Positions 1 to 13,189 are shown, counted from the first letter of the stretch. The stretch: DNA of 64,000 nucleotides from Manis javanica (GCF_040802235.1 NC_133158.1:26229001-26293000); one strand, 5' to 3'. Program-made: numbers and translations. Notes: generated by a model not told the origin, from the letters alone.

Positions 1-744
1 ATGCAGGCCCTCCAGAGTGGCCCTGATTCTGGAGAGGCTCATGGCCTCCAGGGAAGACCAGTTCCTCCCTAGGATTTGTCAGTAGGGGCCTGAATGAGGG
101 ACTATTGAAACACTCTATAGAGGAGGGAGGAGCTAATCTGCCAGGGAAAATCAGGAGGGCTGCACTGAGGAGGTTACTTTTTACAGGTCCTTGAAGGATG
201 GGGAGGAGCTTCCCAGGAAGGGATGTTGAGGCAGAAGGACAGCACCTACAAATGCATGACGGGGGAGTGGCTGGGACCAAACGGGACCCGTCAGTCTTGA
301 TCTTGCCAGGGTGAGGAGCAGGTGTAGGGAGTTCAAGTGCAGAGCAGTGGGAAAACATTTCTTTGGTCAAGAGTGTGTGATGAATGTATGTGGAAACTAC
401 TTCCAGATAACATGTTTGGTTTTCAAACCAGCATCTTCTTTGAGGGGTAAAAAACACCCTTTCATTAAAACAAACAAGCAAACAACCACAATTAAAAAAA
501 AGGTGACACTCTTAAGCATCTAGGTTTTAGCTGTGGTTGAGAAGAACCATAAACTCAGAAAAACTAGTGTTTTCAAACAGCTGAAATGTTTTCTGAAATA
601 CAGGGTGGATTAAGGACACAGTGCATGCAGCTTTTAGTCCTGGCCACTCGGCACTTGGGTGAATGACTCAGCCTCCCTGGGTCCCCTTTCTTCAGTTGTG
701 AAGTGAGGACACCCAGGGTCCTCAACTCAGGGCGCTTTTGCTGC
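1..744. other. Unique non-coding DNA, no gene seen
   Basis: No exon or RNA gene is supported here. Positions about 150-290 resemble the phrasing of an old dispersed mammalian repeat (gagga/ggaaggg-rich, with wording typical of decayed elements), but I cannot name it. The short open frames lack family resemblance and have the length expected by chance. Confidence 0.5.
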
Positions 745-902
745 TCCAGGGACATTGGGTGCCGTCTGGCGACAATGTTGGTTGTCCCAGCTGAGAGGTG
801 GCTGGGGACATCTAGTGGAAGAGACCAGGGTGCTTCTAACCATCCCACAATGCTCAGGATGAGCCCCAAAATGTCAGCAGTGCCCAGGCTGAGAAACCCA
901 AT
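745..902 (+). repeat. MER20-type hAT DNA transposon relic
   Basis: The stretch follows the order of the roughly 219-bp non-autonomous hAT-Charlie element MER20 as I recall it: a gggacatt block, an ttggttgtc block, a catctagtgg block, a caatgc/aggatgagcccc block, and a terminal gaggttgagaaac-like block ending near 900. It is diverged and lacks the first terminal repeat. This is an ancient eutherian repeat with no coding capacity. The strand follows my recollection of the consensus orientation. Confidence 0.65.
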
Positions 903-3900
903 TAGGTCACTGAACCATATTTCCTGAGGAATTACCACATAGGTTTATAATTCAAAGTTCACATTTCCCCGCATATTTTCCTCTAGTGCAATCGTGTCCC
1001 TGAAGAGAGGAGATTCTCTCTGCCCTTAAAGAGCATCTACATGCGACAGATTGACCAGATGGTTGGCTTGGTGTGATCTGCTCTCTGCTCGGTGGCCTCA
1101 TCTGAAACCAGACCTAAACAGCTGAACCCAGGTCATGCCGAGATCCAGTCTAAAGTGGAAGAGGAGGGAAGTCCGGCTGTCCGCCATGGTGTAGGAATTT
1201 CTGTCCAGCTTCTCACCCACATCTAGTAGATTCTTGCATACTTCCGTGTTCCTCTTCTGTTGAGTAAAATACCCTGTTTTCCTTAAGGGGATAGTTTGAA
1301 GTGAGAAGGTACCTAGAAGGTGGCTTTGTGTGACACAGTGGATGGGCATCTTTGGCTGGATCTTCGTACGTTATACTTTGGAATCCACGTCTCTTCCCTT
1401 CGCTGGCCCTCGTCATGACCGCAGTATTGCTACCTCTCTGATGGAGGATTGTGAATGAAATTTCTGTGCAAAGGGGACTGAGGTTCACTGAACATCCCTA
1501 TTTATTGCATTTTTTTGCCCTCTCTCCCTCGTATTACATAAGTGGGCTCTCCCCAAGGTAACCACCTATAATTTTGTATCACATGGCGAAAAAATCATCC
1601 AGATATTCATTTGCACCCCAAGTAATCTTCACAGTGTTACAAATTATTTGCTTGCTAATGACAGTTATCTGAATTCTAGGAAGCTGTCTCTCAGATTGTC
1701 ATATGACAGTTTAATAGCTTCACAGCTAGATCTTTCGGGTAATATTTGACATTTATTTTGAATTTACCTGAAGAACTCCCATAGTTCCAGAACCAGGTGC
1801 CTTTTAGGAAGAGAGAAATACCTAAGATTGTCTGAGCTTCCAACTGTCCCATATATTACTAGCCAAGGATTCTCAGTTCTAACCAAGTTAGGGTTGGAAT
1901 TTTGTTTTTGTTTTTGTTTTTGTGTCTAGTGCCAATCAGCTGAGTCAGGGAGAAAGAAATGATCAGATGACTTTTTGGCATCCTTGATCCATTTCTCTGT
2001 GATACAGGCTTTAGATTAGTGCCTTATACGATTTTGGTTTGGGCCACTGGATGTCACAAGCTGCTGCTGTGATTTTTAGCAGGCATGTTTTATATTGCCA
2101 CATGGGAGGCCACAGTGCAAGGAGAATGGGATAGGTGTTACTTAGATTCTGCAAATTTCCTGGCCAGTCCTTGCCTTTCAACCTGATACTTCAAGCAAGC
2201 ATATATAAGGGAGTTGTACTAAAATGCCTTCTTTCTTCTCTGTTATTTCTGTCGCCAGAATGGAAGTATCTGTCTTGGAACTGACACTGAATGCTCGTAC
2301 AAAGCAGAGGTGGATTTGACCTCCTTGCCTGGCTTGCATATGACATCTGAGGTTGAAATGAATCTCAATAGAAAGGGTAGGAAAGTCTCATAGAAACCTC
2401 CAGCCTCATCTGTCATGTTGCCTGCTTGTCCCTGCTTGCAAACTTGAAATGCTTTCGTTTTAGCCTTTTTAAAACCAGGAGTAAGCACTGTCTAAGCCAT
2501 TACATTGTCAATCAAAAAAGAGACATTTTATTCCTTCCTGAAAATTTAAATGTTACTGTTTTTTAAAAATAGATCTATAACTCAACGTCTTTGAGATTTT
2601 TAAAAAAGATTTTCCATAATGTGTCACCTCTATCTTTTAAACATTTGCTATGCAAATTGCTTTAAAGTAAAAAATCAAATGTTTTTTCTATTTACCATTT
2701 TTCCATAAAATGGTCCTCTGTTTTACCATTTTTTTCTTCATTTCAGAAGCATTCTGTTTATGAACAATGTCTCAGCTACTGAGTGGAAAAATTTTCTTTG
2801 CGAATACTATATATTTTAAGTGTTTTCATTGACTCAGTAACACCAAAACATCCCACTTGAAATACACGCACACACATGCACACACAGGTGTGAATGTCCC
2901 TGTATCATCTTCCAGGCACATGGAGATGGGACTATAAATGGCCGGTTTGGGAGAATAGGAAGAAAGCAGGTCCTTTGTGCATCTGTTCTTTCTCTCCTGT
3001 CACCCTCCCGGGTTCCCTCTCCAGCTTCTGTGACAACATTGACGTGTAGCACTCTAGCAATCCCCCTCGTCTGGGCCCATAACCTGCCATCAACTCAGGC
3101 ATCCTTCCTCTGAGCTCTAGCATGGGGATCTGTGCCCGAGTGCTGCAGAGGCACCCCAGGGGCTATGGGCTGACACCGACATGTGTTGTATGCAGTCTCA
3201 ACCCCTCCTGACTTCTGGGCACTGGGCTTGTGCCATTTGACGAGTCTGCAATTGAGCGAATTGCTGCAGACTAGAACTGATCGTTGATCTTCCAGACTAG
3301 CCAGTCTAACGTTGAGTGCCTCCTCGTCAGTGATCTGTGAGACTAGATGGCAGTATGCTGCTCAGTGCCAGCCATCAAAAGAAGATTCTTTGAACCAAGT
3401 TCAAACTTGGCTTGTTTTCTTGGTGGAAATCCGAATGTCAGCAACTGTGAAATACCCTGCAGGACTTCTGCTGTCCTTCTATTCGGCGTTGTGAGATACC
3501 GGGTAGGGGAGGGCTGTGGAAGGGAGCGTCAGAAGTGCTTTGTCCCCAGGACACCCTGTTTCTGAATGGGTGTCATCCCTTGGAACAGCTGTGAGCCTGC
3601 ACCATCCGTCCTCACATCCGTGTGTGTAGCTAGTGTCTAGAGTTTGCTTTGGTCGACCTGAGGAAAATGATTTTGCAAAACCATTGTAGAAAGCTGCCTT
3701 ACAGTTAGGCTTGGTGGAGTCTAAATCTCCCACCACTGAGTTCTAAATCCTTACAGGGCAGGCTTTGCTATTTTATTTCAGATGTTTCCTGAAGAGGAGA
3801 TGACAAAGGAAGTATTTGCTAGCTCTCTGATTGTGCTGACCTCTGTGAAAAACCAGCTTCCCTTGTCATATCTTCCTTCAAGTTCGTTCCAGTTCTCCTG

Positions 3901-5795
3901 CCAGAACGTGCTATGTGCAATAGAATCTCCAGGTTCTGAGGCTGCCCTGGGTCGTGGGGTGTGCACATGTCACTTAAATAACTTTCAGTGTATTTATGCA
4001 CCAGGATGGTGTCTGCAGATGAATGTTAGAGGAGGCTGGATATATGTTCTTGTGCAATCTGAGGACCTGAACTTGACTCCCCTTCCCCTTCCCCTTCCTC
4101 TTCTCTCCCCGACCAAAGAAAAATGCCCCTCATAGCTGTTTTCTTAGCTCAGTTTACTGAATGACTGAAAACTGTAATCCTTCATTTTGGATTTTGTAGG
4201 CTCAACATGAGGTGTTCCTTTCTCCTTTCTGGAGAAAGGGTCTTCTTCAACGTTTCTCATTTAGTGCTGGTGAAAAGATAGGGCTGAATGATGGCTCTAA
4301 CCAGAGTGGCTGAGCAGAGACTTAAGAAAAAAAATCTTGATCTTTTTCATTCCCAGACTTCCAGCCCCTTCTCTAGTGCCTCTTCCCTGCAGGGCAGGGA
4401 CCCTTGTGAAAGAGAAGGTGGGGCAGGCTGGGTGGTCTGTCCCCAGGTTTGGCAGGGCTCAGGGTTATGTTCAAGCTTGAATTTGGATGTGAATCTGGTG
4501 AAAATATTAAGTACCTGTGGACCCCTGATTCATTACCCACCTTCCCTCTTTCTCAGAGGCAGAGAAATAATATTTTTTAAAGGTATTTTGTTTTAGTTTT
4601 AAACAGCAAAACACAAGCTGCATTTTTATTTATTATGCACAAGAAAGATAAATATGTTTTTACAAAAAAACCTAGAGTTGGAATCTCTGGGAAAACTTAT
4701 TGAAATATACAGATGCTTCTCTCTGTAATGTGCAATATGCTTTGCAACTATAGATGATATTTTATGTTTAATCTGTAAATAAGAAATGTATTTAAATTAA
4801 AAGGGAGCTTTTTGTAAAAGGGCCAAATGTTCTTTTATAAATGTACTAGAAATATCTTGCTCTTTGAAATTTATTAGGGTTTTTATGAGTGATTTTTATT
4901 AAAAGATTCTTTTTTTGAGTTGTCATTCTGTTTCTCCTTTACATACTCATACACACATTACATGCGGGACAAATGGGGAGAAAATCTCTAAAGGAAACTA
5001 TAAATCTAGATGAATAAACACTATTTGTATTTTTTTACAGTTAAGGCCTGAGTAATATCATTCCATTTTTGTCTGTCACCCTTGCATTTAAGTGTCCATC
5101 ACATATGGGTGGAGCCGTTTTCAGCAGTCTTTGTCCTGTCCCTACCGTCCTCTTACATTAGCCTTCTTTCTCCCAGGCACCAACTCATTCTCAGTTCTTG
5201 TTGGCATTTATCTGAGACTAGGTGCTGGAACCACTTCTCTGTGTTATTGTAATCAAGGCAATTCGCTTCTCCTAACCTCTTACAGGTTAAGATGGGGATA
5301 ATTGCACCATGTGGTTAATGTGATACTGGTCCAGAGGAAGCGCCAGCCAGGAGGTTTCAGAGGGATGGCCTCTGTCCCTACTGCTTCCTGGGTCATTATG
5401 GGCACTTGAAGGAAACTGCTGTTTCTGCCCTTGTGACATACTGGGTCTCCCCAACTTTGTGTTATGGGTAATTTGGATAGACCTTTAAAAAAATTATGGA
5501 TTGCAACAGGGTGAAAGAGAGAGTCCTGAGATGGGAAGCACTTGCTGATACTAAAGCTCACTACTTTTGTGAGATGTGGTGGTGGTTGTGTGTATGAAGT
5601 CCGGTCATTTGTAAGCCTCTTGACAAGGGCAAGCAGGCCCAGTAAGCCAAGGGGGCAGCTGAAGAGATGCACACACCGCCTGTGTCCTCCTTGCCTTCTC
5701 TGTGATGCTGAACTTGGCTAGGGGGATACCCTATGTTTTCAGTCAGCTGCAGCAGGCTGGGAACATCCTGTCCAGACCCTGCAGTAGAACGTGGG
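903..5795. other. Unique AT-rich DNA, no gene seen
   Basis: This stretch holds mostly unique sequence. Simple repeats include a TTTTTG run at about 1901-1924, a short CA-rich run at 2866-2886 and a CCTTCC pyrimidine run at 4079-4108. All open frames are under 135 codons and none resembles a known protein. An AT-rich segment at about 4600-5050 is also featureless to me. Confidence 0.5.
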
Positions 5796-5799
5796 GTTG

Positions 5800-6015
5800 A
5801 GAGTGAGACTCTGGACCCACACTGTGGACACTTGGGGGGACTCTACTGCTGATGAGCCTTGTGCCAGGTTACACAAGTTGCACAATCTTGTCAAACCTTG
5901 GTTTCCCCATCTATTATATGTGATAATAACAGTCCATATTCATAGGGTGGATTGAACAGATGAGTATGTATAAATTGCTTAAAACGGCATCTGGCAACAC
6001 AGTAGACTCTTTGTG
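5800..6015 (+). repeat. MIR SINE relic
   Basis: The core shows the MIR wording: a gagactctggaccc start, the ccttggtttccccatct block preceding a gataataac block, then a ggcatctggcaacacagtag end. MIR is an ancient tRNA-derived SINE mobilised by L2. This copy is strongly diverged. Confidence 0.75.
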
Positions 6016-6364
6016 TGTGTAAATATGGTCAAGTTGGATTTGATACCGAGGATGGGCTGTGGGGTCTTTAAATAGGGACCCTAAGGAGGGATAAGAACTT
6101 AGACTGAAACGGAGGCCTGGGCGGGAGGCCTAGCTTGTCCTCGATGTGTGGCTTGGACTTGTAAAGCCAGACATGCTAGCACCGTAACTCCCAGGTTAAT
6201 GTGGGGACAGGGGGAGCTGCATTTTATCAGAGCGTGCTAGGTGTCAGCTGCTAACTTATCTTTACATACTCGAACTTTCCCTTTAATCAGGGAAAGCTGT
6301 TCTCTCCAACTCAGGAGCCCAGAATGTGAGGTGCAGAGTGGTTTGGGGAGATACTTGTTCCCCA

Positions 6365-6610
6365 ACACCCCGACGGGCGCTGTGGGCCAGTGCCCCGCAC
6401 TGTCTTCACTCCCCGCTCGCGTGGAAGGTGCGGTCCCCAACGTGCGCGTGCGCCGGAGCGTGCGTGCATGCGTGCGTGCGCGCGCATCCGCCGCCTAGAA
6501 TCTGCCACGTTCCGGCCCAGCGAAACCCTGACAGGTGCGTTCTGATAGTTCCATTTCTATCGCTGAGGACTCTGGGCGGTAAGCGGCCCTCAGGTCGCAG
6601 ATGAGCCCGT
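6365..6610. promoter_or_regulatory. Small CpG-rich patch, possible CpG island
   Basis: This is the only CpG-dense interval outside the mobile elements. CpGs cluster around 6370-6380, 6410-6495 and 6520-6600, including an alternating purine-pyrimidine GTGCGTGC-type run at about 6439-6487. Retained CpGs suggest an unmethylated, possibly promoter-like element. No TATA box, clear exon or splice pattern could be tied to it. A 215-codon open frame starts just downstream at 6601 but has no recognisable domain. A weak CpG island or a transcription start of an unseen gene or lncRNA is possible. Confidence 0.4.
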
Positions 6611-6747
6611 TTGAAGCAGTGGCCTCAAGCTCTCTTAAATACCGGAGTGAGTGGCTGCTCTCCAGTCCCTGTTTGGGGAGAAGGGATCTTGCTGAAGGGA
6701 TCTTCAGGGCCGTTTCCGAGAGAGGTCGCTGCAGTCTTGGGCTGAGA

Positions 6748-6773
6748 CCCCCCCGCCTCCCCCCCGCCCCCCC
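6748..6773 (-). other. G-quadruplex-capable C-rich run
   Basis: At least three long C runs separated by single short spacers lie on the plus strand, giving G runs on the minus strand that could fold as a quadruplex. The run lies just downstream of the CpG-rich patch, where such motifs often occur near promoters. Confidence 0.55.
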
Positions 6774-7437
6774 GTGGCCCTGTCCCCAGGGATGGAGGGA
6801 AGAGGTAGGGATTGCGCTGCAAACCTGCTTCTGGCTTCCCGGGAGCCCGGGCCCGAGGCACTGTGACCCTCCCAGCTTCTGGGAATCAGGCAACTCAGTG
6901 AGCACTCCTTTCCCCACCATTCAGGATTCCCTGCGTCTGCGCGGGGACTGTGAAGGGCACAGCAAGGCTGCACTGCCTCCAAACAGCAGAAAGCCCCTCT
7001 TTGAAGAGCTTGGTCCTCCTCACATCGTCTTTCCAAGGCAGGGACTTCTCTCCTCAGAGGATATTCTGAAGCAGCTCTGCCCTGAGGGGATTAGGGCTGG
7101 GGGCAGCCTAATCGCATTCTTGGAGGAAACTGCATGGTTATTTGAAAAGCTTGACACCTGTTTAAGCAAAAGACTGGAAAAAGAACAAGAGGCAGCTTCC
7201 GTAGTTAGAAAGCCCATCTGGGTCACCGTAAGCCAAGTTTTTGGGTAAATACGGACATTTAAAAATAAAGTGTTGTTACTCTGATGTCTGTTGAAATCTA
7301 AAAACCATGGCAATTTGTTATCCACCACCTATTAAAAAATATATTTAAACAAGTTCTTCATGCTCCTCTCACCACAAAATTTATACTGATTTAATGTTTC
7401 AATCATTTGAAGTTATTATCTAACCAGACTGTGCCAA
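6774..7437. other. Unique DNA, no supported gene
   Basis: A plus-strand open frame runs through to 7248, but its translation is compositionally ordinary and I recognise no domain. The remainder is AT-rich unique DNA. Confidence 0.45.

Positions 7438-7510
<73 letters not shown>
7438..7510. repeat. Compound (TA)n(TG)n(TA)n microsatellite
   Basis: A TG dinucleotide run of about 45 bp (about 7449-7493) is flanked on both sides by TA dinucleotides. Such tracts are length-polymorphic, and the TG part can adopt left-handed helix while the TA flanks can unpair. Confidence 0.95.
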
Positions 7511-8639
7511 GTTTGACAAATATATGGTTTAACAAATTTTTTATGATCAGTAGCTTTAAGTATTAAAAAGTTCTGAATTGAGCCAACAATACAATTAGTG
7601 TATAAACTGTATACATATGTTGATAATTATTTAAAAAGTAAAATTTTGTTTAATGTTTTTCTAATTGAATTGTAGATCTGTGGGTGAATACTACTTATTG
7701 TCAGAATGATATGGGGTTCAATATCAATTACAGTCCTATTTTTCATTTGTATTGAGGTAACTTCATTCACATAAATAAGTGGATAGGGATAGGAGTTTCT
7801 GTTACAGATATTATATGTAGATATCTATATAGATATCTTGATTCTTTGAACTTCTGAGCAATATGTCAAAAATCACACAAGAATTTATCAGAACTTTAAG
7901 AATCCATTTGCTGACAAATTAATTATTAGGCTCCTTCAATTTTGTTGCAAGCAAAGAATTGCGAAAAAGATTTGTTACTCAGTTGTAAGAGCCATTCACC
8001 TTTGCAATTTCTGGAATGTATTTTACATTCCAAGACTTATTAAATAATTATTCATTGTACCTGTTATTTTTGAACTTAGAGGCACCTTATATAACCTGAA
8101 ATACTCAAAGTGCTGAGAAATTTAAAAAACTAACTTCAGCATCTCTCTGATAATACATTTAAAAAAATAAGTGCCTTTATCTGGTAACTGCCTTTAAACA
8201 TATGTATTAAAACCTTGGAGCAAGAAACTGCCCCATTCAATTTAGAAAAATATATCTACCACGTCATCTAATTGGCTAGACTGATTCTTGTTTTCAAGTT
8301 AATTGGCCCTGTTGGGCTCATTTGCTGATGCAAAAAGTCTGACTTCATTTTTCAGTCATAATAAATGTGTTTATATGTGTTCCCTGATTGCCATCTCCCT
8401 TCTGAATTTTAGGATGGAAAGATGCAGCAGGAAGCATGGCTTGAATCGCCAAGGCATTTGCCTCAGTGATGTGTAAGCATGGTTTAGGGGGACAGGGCAA
8501 GAGGGAGATACGGAGGCATGAGTTTCTACTACTTGAGGGCCCTAAGAAATGTCTTATTTTCAATTGATAGAAAAGTGGTATTGCTGTCAGAAATGTGTGA
8601 ACTCAAGACTCAGCTACTTATCAACAACATGCAAAGCAA
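7511..8639. other. Unique AT-rich DNA, no gene seen
   Basis: No gene or clear repeat is visible. A perfect 20-bp palindrome built on AGATATC lies at 7819-7838. Confidence 0.5.
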
Positions 8640-9595
8640 AACTATAGTGCACTCATGGGTTTGGCATGAATTAATGATCCCAAGTAGTGGTAAGGATAAG
8701 AGTAATGAGGACCCTTTTTCACAGTTGGTGGGAGTGTAAACTCATGAAGTCACTTTGGGGAGTTAGGCATTACTCAGTGAAGGTGAATGGGCACATGCCC
8801 TGTGACCCAGCAGCCAGGATTACAGCTTCTGGCTGCACCAGGCTGTGTACCACACCACTTGGGGCTGCTATAGAGTTGTGCAATGGGGTGGCCCTGGCAA
8901 TTCCACTCCTAAGCAATTCATCTTTATAGGAGTCAGCTAACTTTTGTCGTCCAAACCCTGCCTGCCAACCTGTTCTGTTTGGTTTGGTTTTGTTACATAA
9001 AATTTGACTGGAGCACAGTCATGCTCATTTGTTTACATATGGTAGTGGTTGCTTTACAATATGATGGCAGAATTGAAAAATTGCTAGAGAGACCATGTGG
9101 TCCATAAAGCCCAAGATATTTATTATCTGGCTATTTGCAGAAAACATTTAGAGGATCCCTTGCATATGGGAACCAGGTGACACATATGAGACTGTTCATA
9201 GCAGCCTTTATTGCCAAAGCAAAAAATTGACACACTACCCAAGTCTCATCAAAAGTAGTTGATTAGTACAATGGAATATTATAGAGCAGTCACAACTGTC
9301 CATTTACATAATGTTCAGAAGTAACCAAAACTAAATTTATTCCTTGCAGATACAAACACAAGTGGAAAACTACAAAGGCAAACAAGGAAACGATCACAAA
9401 AGTTAGCCTAGGGGTCATCCCTCGAGTGGGCATGGATGCACTGAGGGACACAGGGGTCCCGGCAATCAATGTTTATTTCAGCCCGGGCTCATTCTTAGCC
9501 ACATGGATGCTCACTTTATTTTTATTCTTTATATGTTCCACATAATTTAGATACACTTCTGTGTGCATGTCAAATTTCGTAATAAGTGAACTTTA
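8640..9595 (+). mobile_element. Old L1 3' fragment interrupted by a hAT element
   Basis: Positions 8690-8925 follow the end of L1 ORF2/3' region: cacagttggtgggagtgtaaa, then cccagcag, then ggcaattccactcct. The same L1 text resumes after about 9145 with gttcatagcagcctttattg, acaatggaatattatagagcag, and a 3' tail ending near 9590. The inserted block at about 8930-9143 resembles a non-autonomous hAT-type element (ctgtaaagggcca-type wording in reverse, with ccataaagcccaagatatttattatctggc). The L1 predates the DNA transposon. Both are too decayed to code. Confidence 0.6.
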
Positions 9596-10954
9596 ACATT
9601 CATTGTATATAAAGGCGGTTTCCCAAATTGTGAAATATAAGTCATAATTCAGTTTGTTCTGATATAGTGTGAAAAATGGCAAAATGTTTGTCCAAACAGA
9701 AAAAAAATAAAACTCTGTTCTTCATCTGGTGGAGAACTCTACCAAGCATTTTGGGCCCCCTTAGCCCTTGGAGTTCTGTTACACCCATGCCAGCCTTAGT
9801 TATACCTCTTTCCCATGTTACAAGGACACAAACCAAAGCAACGGTTTGTCAGGGGCTTGACAGCTACTTCTGAGTGGGCATCCAGAAAGGAAGGTGTCTA
9901 AGGAGTGCGGCCCCACTCCAAAAATGATATTTGAAGACAATCACACAATGCCAGTCAAACTCACTGGAACACTGAGTCCCAGAGAGCATCTCCTGAGCAC
10001 CCGCTTCTGAACACCGTGGGTGACTGAGGAGTGCAGGGTAGGAAGGCTGGCGGCCAACAGGAGGAAGGGCACTTTTCACAGCCCTGAGGAATGGCTCCTA
10101 AGTGTGGCCTCAGGTTTCGGGCACTCACTGACAAACACCATCTCTGAAAACGGGGCCATTTTCTACGAGTGGGCTTCAAAGGAGCCTGTGCAATTTAGGG
10201 CCTATAAATCACTGTACATACCCTTGATTTCCACTAGAGACCACTATTGCTTCACTTCTAATGGTGACTTCAAAAAATCAGTTTCAACAACCAGTGGTAC
10301 AGGAAAAAAAAAGAGCTGTTGGCGTGTTTTAAACACAGGGTGCAATTGGAATCTCGAATTGAACTTTTGGTGAGTGCTGCTAACTGAAGCATGAGTAACA
10401 GTGATGACGACAATGATGAGATTGGGCATGCTTATAGGGTCTTCCTCCTAACGTCCAGCTCTTTAATTTGTATTATTCAGTTAAGACTCAGAATGCTGTG
10501 TGTCTTGGGGCTCTCACCTGCCAGACAGTGAAACTAGGGAAACCCACAAGTTGCATACTTGGATGGTAATATTTCCGAACAAGGGCTAAATAAGAAAAGG
10601 GGAAATGTAGACTCATTCTTTTGGAAGTGCACTGGGTCTTCTTCAGTGTTCAGGTGGGTGGTTTAATTTTCATCTTGTGCGTGATTGTTTCAGCTTCATA
10701 TGCAACAGGGTTGGTACGTGGTTCAGGATAAAGCTTGAGAGAGAGTGTCTCAGTCCCCATGGGGTGTTGCATAAAGGGGGAGTTTCTCAGATGTTTCTTA
10801 GGCTGTCCTTCCTCACAGCCTCTCACCTTGAACTTGAAGTCTGGATGCTGGAAGCGCCCGGGTTCCTAAAGAGCCTGACTGACCTTCTGCTGGTGACTGT
10901 CCTGCCTTCAGTTTCCACGTTCTCATCTGGCAGACAGAAGGTAATGTTCTGAGT
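9596..10954. other. Unique DNA, no gene seen
   Basis: Short open frames on both strands up to 117 codons show no family resemblance. I see no RNA gene. Confidence 0.45.
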
Positions 10955-11128
10955 CAGCATTATGGGTTTGAATCTGGATTTCACTCCTTATTAGCTGGGA
11001 GAGTTACTAAACCTCTCTGAGCCTCGGTTTCCTCATCTGTAAAATGGTGCTAATTATACCCACCTCACAGCACAGGGTGTTGTGAGGATTTAGACAATTG
11101 TGTCTAAAGGGCCTGGTGTGCAGTGGAT
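10955..11128 (+). repeat. MIR SINE relic
   Basis: This is a well-preserved MIR core: gggtttgaatctggatt, then gctgggagagttact, then aacctctctgagcctcggtttcctcatctgtaaaatgg, then cacagggtgttgtgaggat, and ggcctggtgtgcagtgg. Order and strand match the consensus. Confidence 0.9.
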
Positions 11129-12070
11129 GGGCCTGCTTAGCAAATCCTCTTTGCCTTTTGTCCTCCATCAGCCTCAGATCAGCTGCCTCTGTGATTGTGA
11201 GCCCTGGTTCTGAGAGAATGCACTGAACTGATCACATTCTGTTATGATCCTTGTGGTTCTCACGCTTGAATAAGAAAGAATCTTGCATTCAGTGCCTAGC
11301 TGGCTGGCCAGGCTGGGTCTCTGGGAGGATCTCCCTCATGAAAGCGAGGCTGACTGCTGGCCCTCCCTGCCACCTCCACCCTTGCAACCTGGCTGAGCAA
11401 ACAGAATCGCCCTCCCCAGTACAGGTGGGCATAATCCAGTTTTTTGAAGGTCTGAATGGACCAAAAAGGCAGAGGCAGGGCAAATTTGCTGTCTCCTGAG
11501 CTGGGACATCATCTTCTCCTGCCTTTGGACATTCATGTTCCTGGTTCTCAGGCCTTTGGACTTGGACAGAGACTTGCCTAGTTGGTTTGCTGGTTTTAAG
11601 GCCTTTGGGCTCGGGTGGTATCTGCACCATCAGCTCTCCTTGGCCTCCAACTTGCATTTGGAAGATCATTGGACACGTCAGCCAACATATTCAACTGAAG
11701 CCAATCCTTCCTTATCTTTTTCTATATATCTGAAAAACAACCAACAAAAAACCGTGGTATGATTTCCAAACAATTCCTGGATGGCCCTCAGTTAGAATCT
11801 GCCTTTTAACAGTTTCTCTGGGGGATTGTGAGGCCACTGGCCAGAGGATGGCAGTTTGAGAACCACAGCCTTGGGAGTTTGCTGGGGCTACCCACACCAC
11901 ATTTTGCATACCGTCAAGGCTTGCCTTTGGGGAATGATTTAATTCACTTCACACATCTGGCTTGTCTAGGCAAGCTCCCTGCAGTACCTTCCAGGGGACC
12001 CCCTGCTACTCACTAGCTGCCCACCAACTTTGGAATACTAGTAGGAAATGTCTTTGACTGTAGGAAAGCT
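11129..12070. other. Unique DNA, no gene seen
   Basis: No exon is supported. A fragment ending gcagtttgagaaccacag at about 11820-11872 may be the tail of a MER5-type element. Confidence 0.4.
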
Positions 12071-12071
12071 T

Positions 12072-12185
12072 GATTCTCAAAATGTGGTTCCTAAGGCATC
12101 AGGAACAGCACCTAGAACTTGCTTGAAATGCTGGTTCATGGGCCCTACCCATGAATCCCCTATCTCGGGATTCTGCAGCTCAGGG
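12072..12185 (-). repeat. MER5A-type hAT relic
   Basis: The text gattctcaaaatgtggttcc, then gaacttgcttgaaatgctgg, then catgggccctaccc is the reversed wording of the 189-bp MER5A element. It is diverged and non-coding. Confidence 0.6.
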
Positions 12186-13189
12186 GCAGGAGCCCTCCTG
12201 TGACAGGCAGTGGAACAGACCAACCAGACGGAACAGACCCTGGAATCTATCCATTGGCCCGCTTTGGACTGGAAGGGGTTGGAGGTGGGGGTAACTCTCC
12301 ACTCGCCCAAGTGTGCAGGTGCTGAGACTTTATGAAGCTCCCACTAGGAATGCTGATTGTTTATTCTCTCCTCTAACATGCCCCCTCACCTACACCCAGT
12401 TATTTCTAGCTGAGAGGCAGGTTTGGTGTTTCTGACTCAATTCATTCTTGTACTGAACAAATAAATGCTCAACAGCTATCATGTGCCATCACTCTTCTGG
12501 GTACTGGGATATACTGCTAGGACTGTGCCTTCATGGAAATAAATAAATTTATGCTACAATGTCAAAGCATGATAAGAGCCGTAAGAGCAAACTGGGTGAG
12601 AGGATAGAGGGTTGGGTAAGGGATGAGGGGCTAAGGGCTATTTGCCCTCTAAGAGGACTATATTTTGCCCTCTAATCCTTGTTCTGGGAAGATTACCTGT
12701 TCTTCATTCCACCTAACTCAGTTCAAAAGTTTCCCCTCTCCGTACCCACAGTTTTGGGGGTAAACACATGACCCAGGCTCAGCCAATCAGAGCATTCATC
12801 TCCCTATCCCTCTCCACCCCACCCCTGCAGCAAAGGCTTCCACAAAGGATTCTGAACTGCCTGAAGGAGACTCAGTCCTGGGGACTTCTCCTAGCATCTA
12901 CTAGAGAGAGAGAAAGAAGTGAAAAACATCTTTTAGAAACTGCTGAACTTTTGGAGATGTGAGGGCTTGGCTGGGGGTTTTCAGGGGCTGCCATGGGAGA
13001 AAAGCTTTGCTGAGGAACGAAGCCCACCCAGAGGAAGTGGAGCCAAGAGGAGAGATACACTGAACCACCAGGTACAGCCATGCCTGAAGCATTTGCTCCT
13101 GGGTTTTTTAGTGTAGTGAACCATACTTAGCATTTTTGGCTGGAATCTGTTTCAGTCTCTTGAAACTTAAAGGGTTATGATATTAAACT
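12186..13189. other. Unique DNA with an unnamed old repeat
   Basis: Positions about 12,430-12,610 resemble the widespread 'caacagctatcatgtgccatcactcttctgggtactggg' type of ancient mammalian repeat. I cannot assign its family. There is no gene. Confidence 0.4.

Noticed and set aside
6601..7248. 215-codon plus-strand open frame next to the CpG patch
   Set aside because: No domain, no splice logic and ordinary composition; the GC-rich context makes chance open frames longer.
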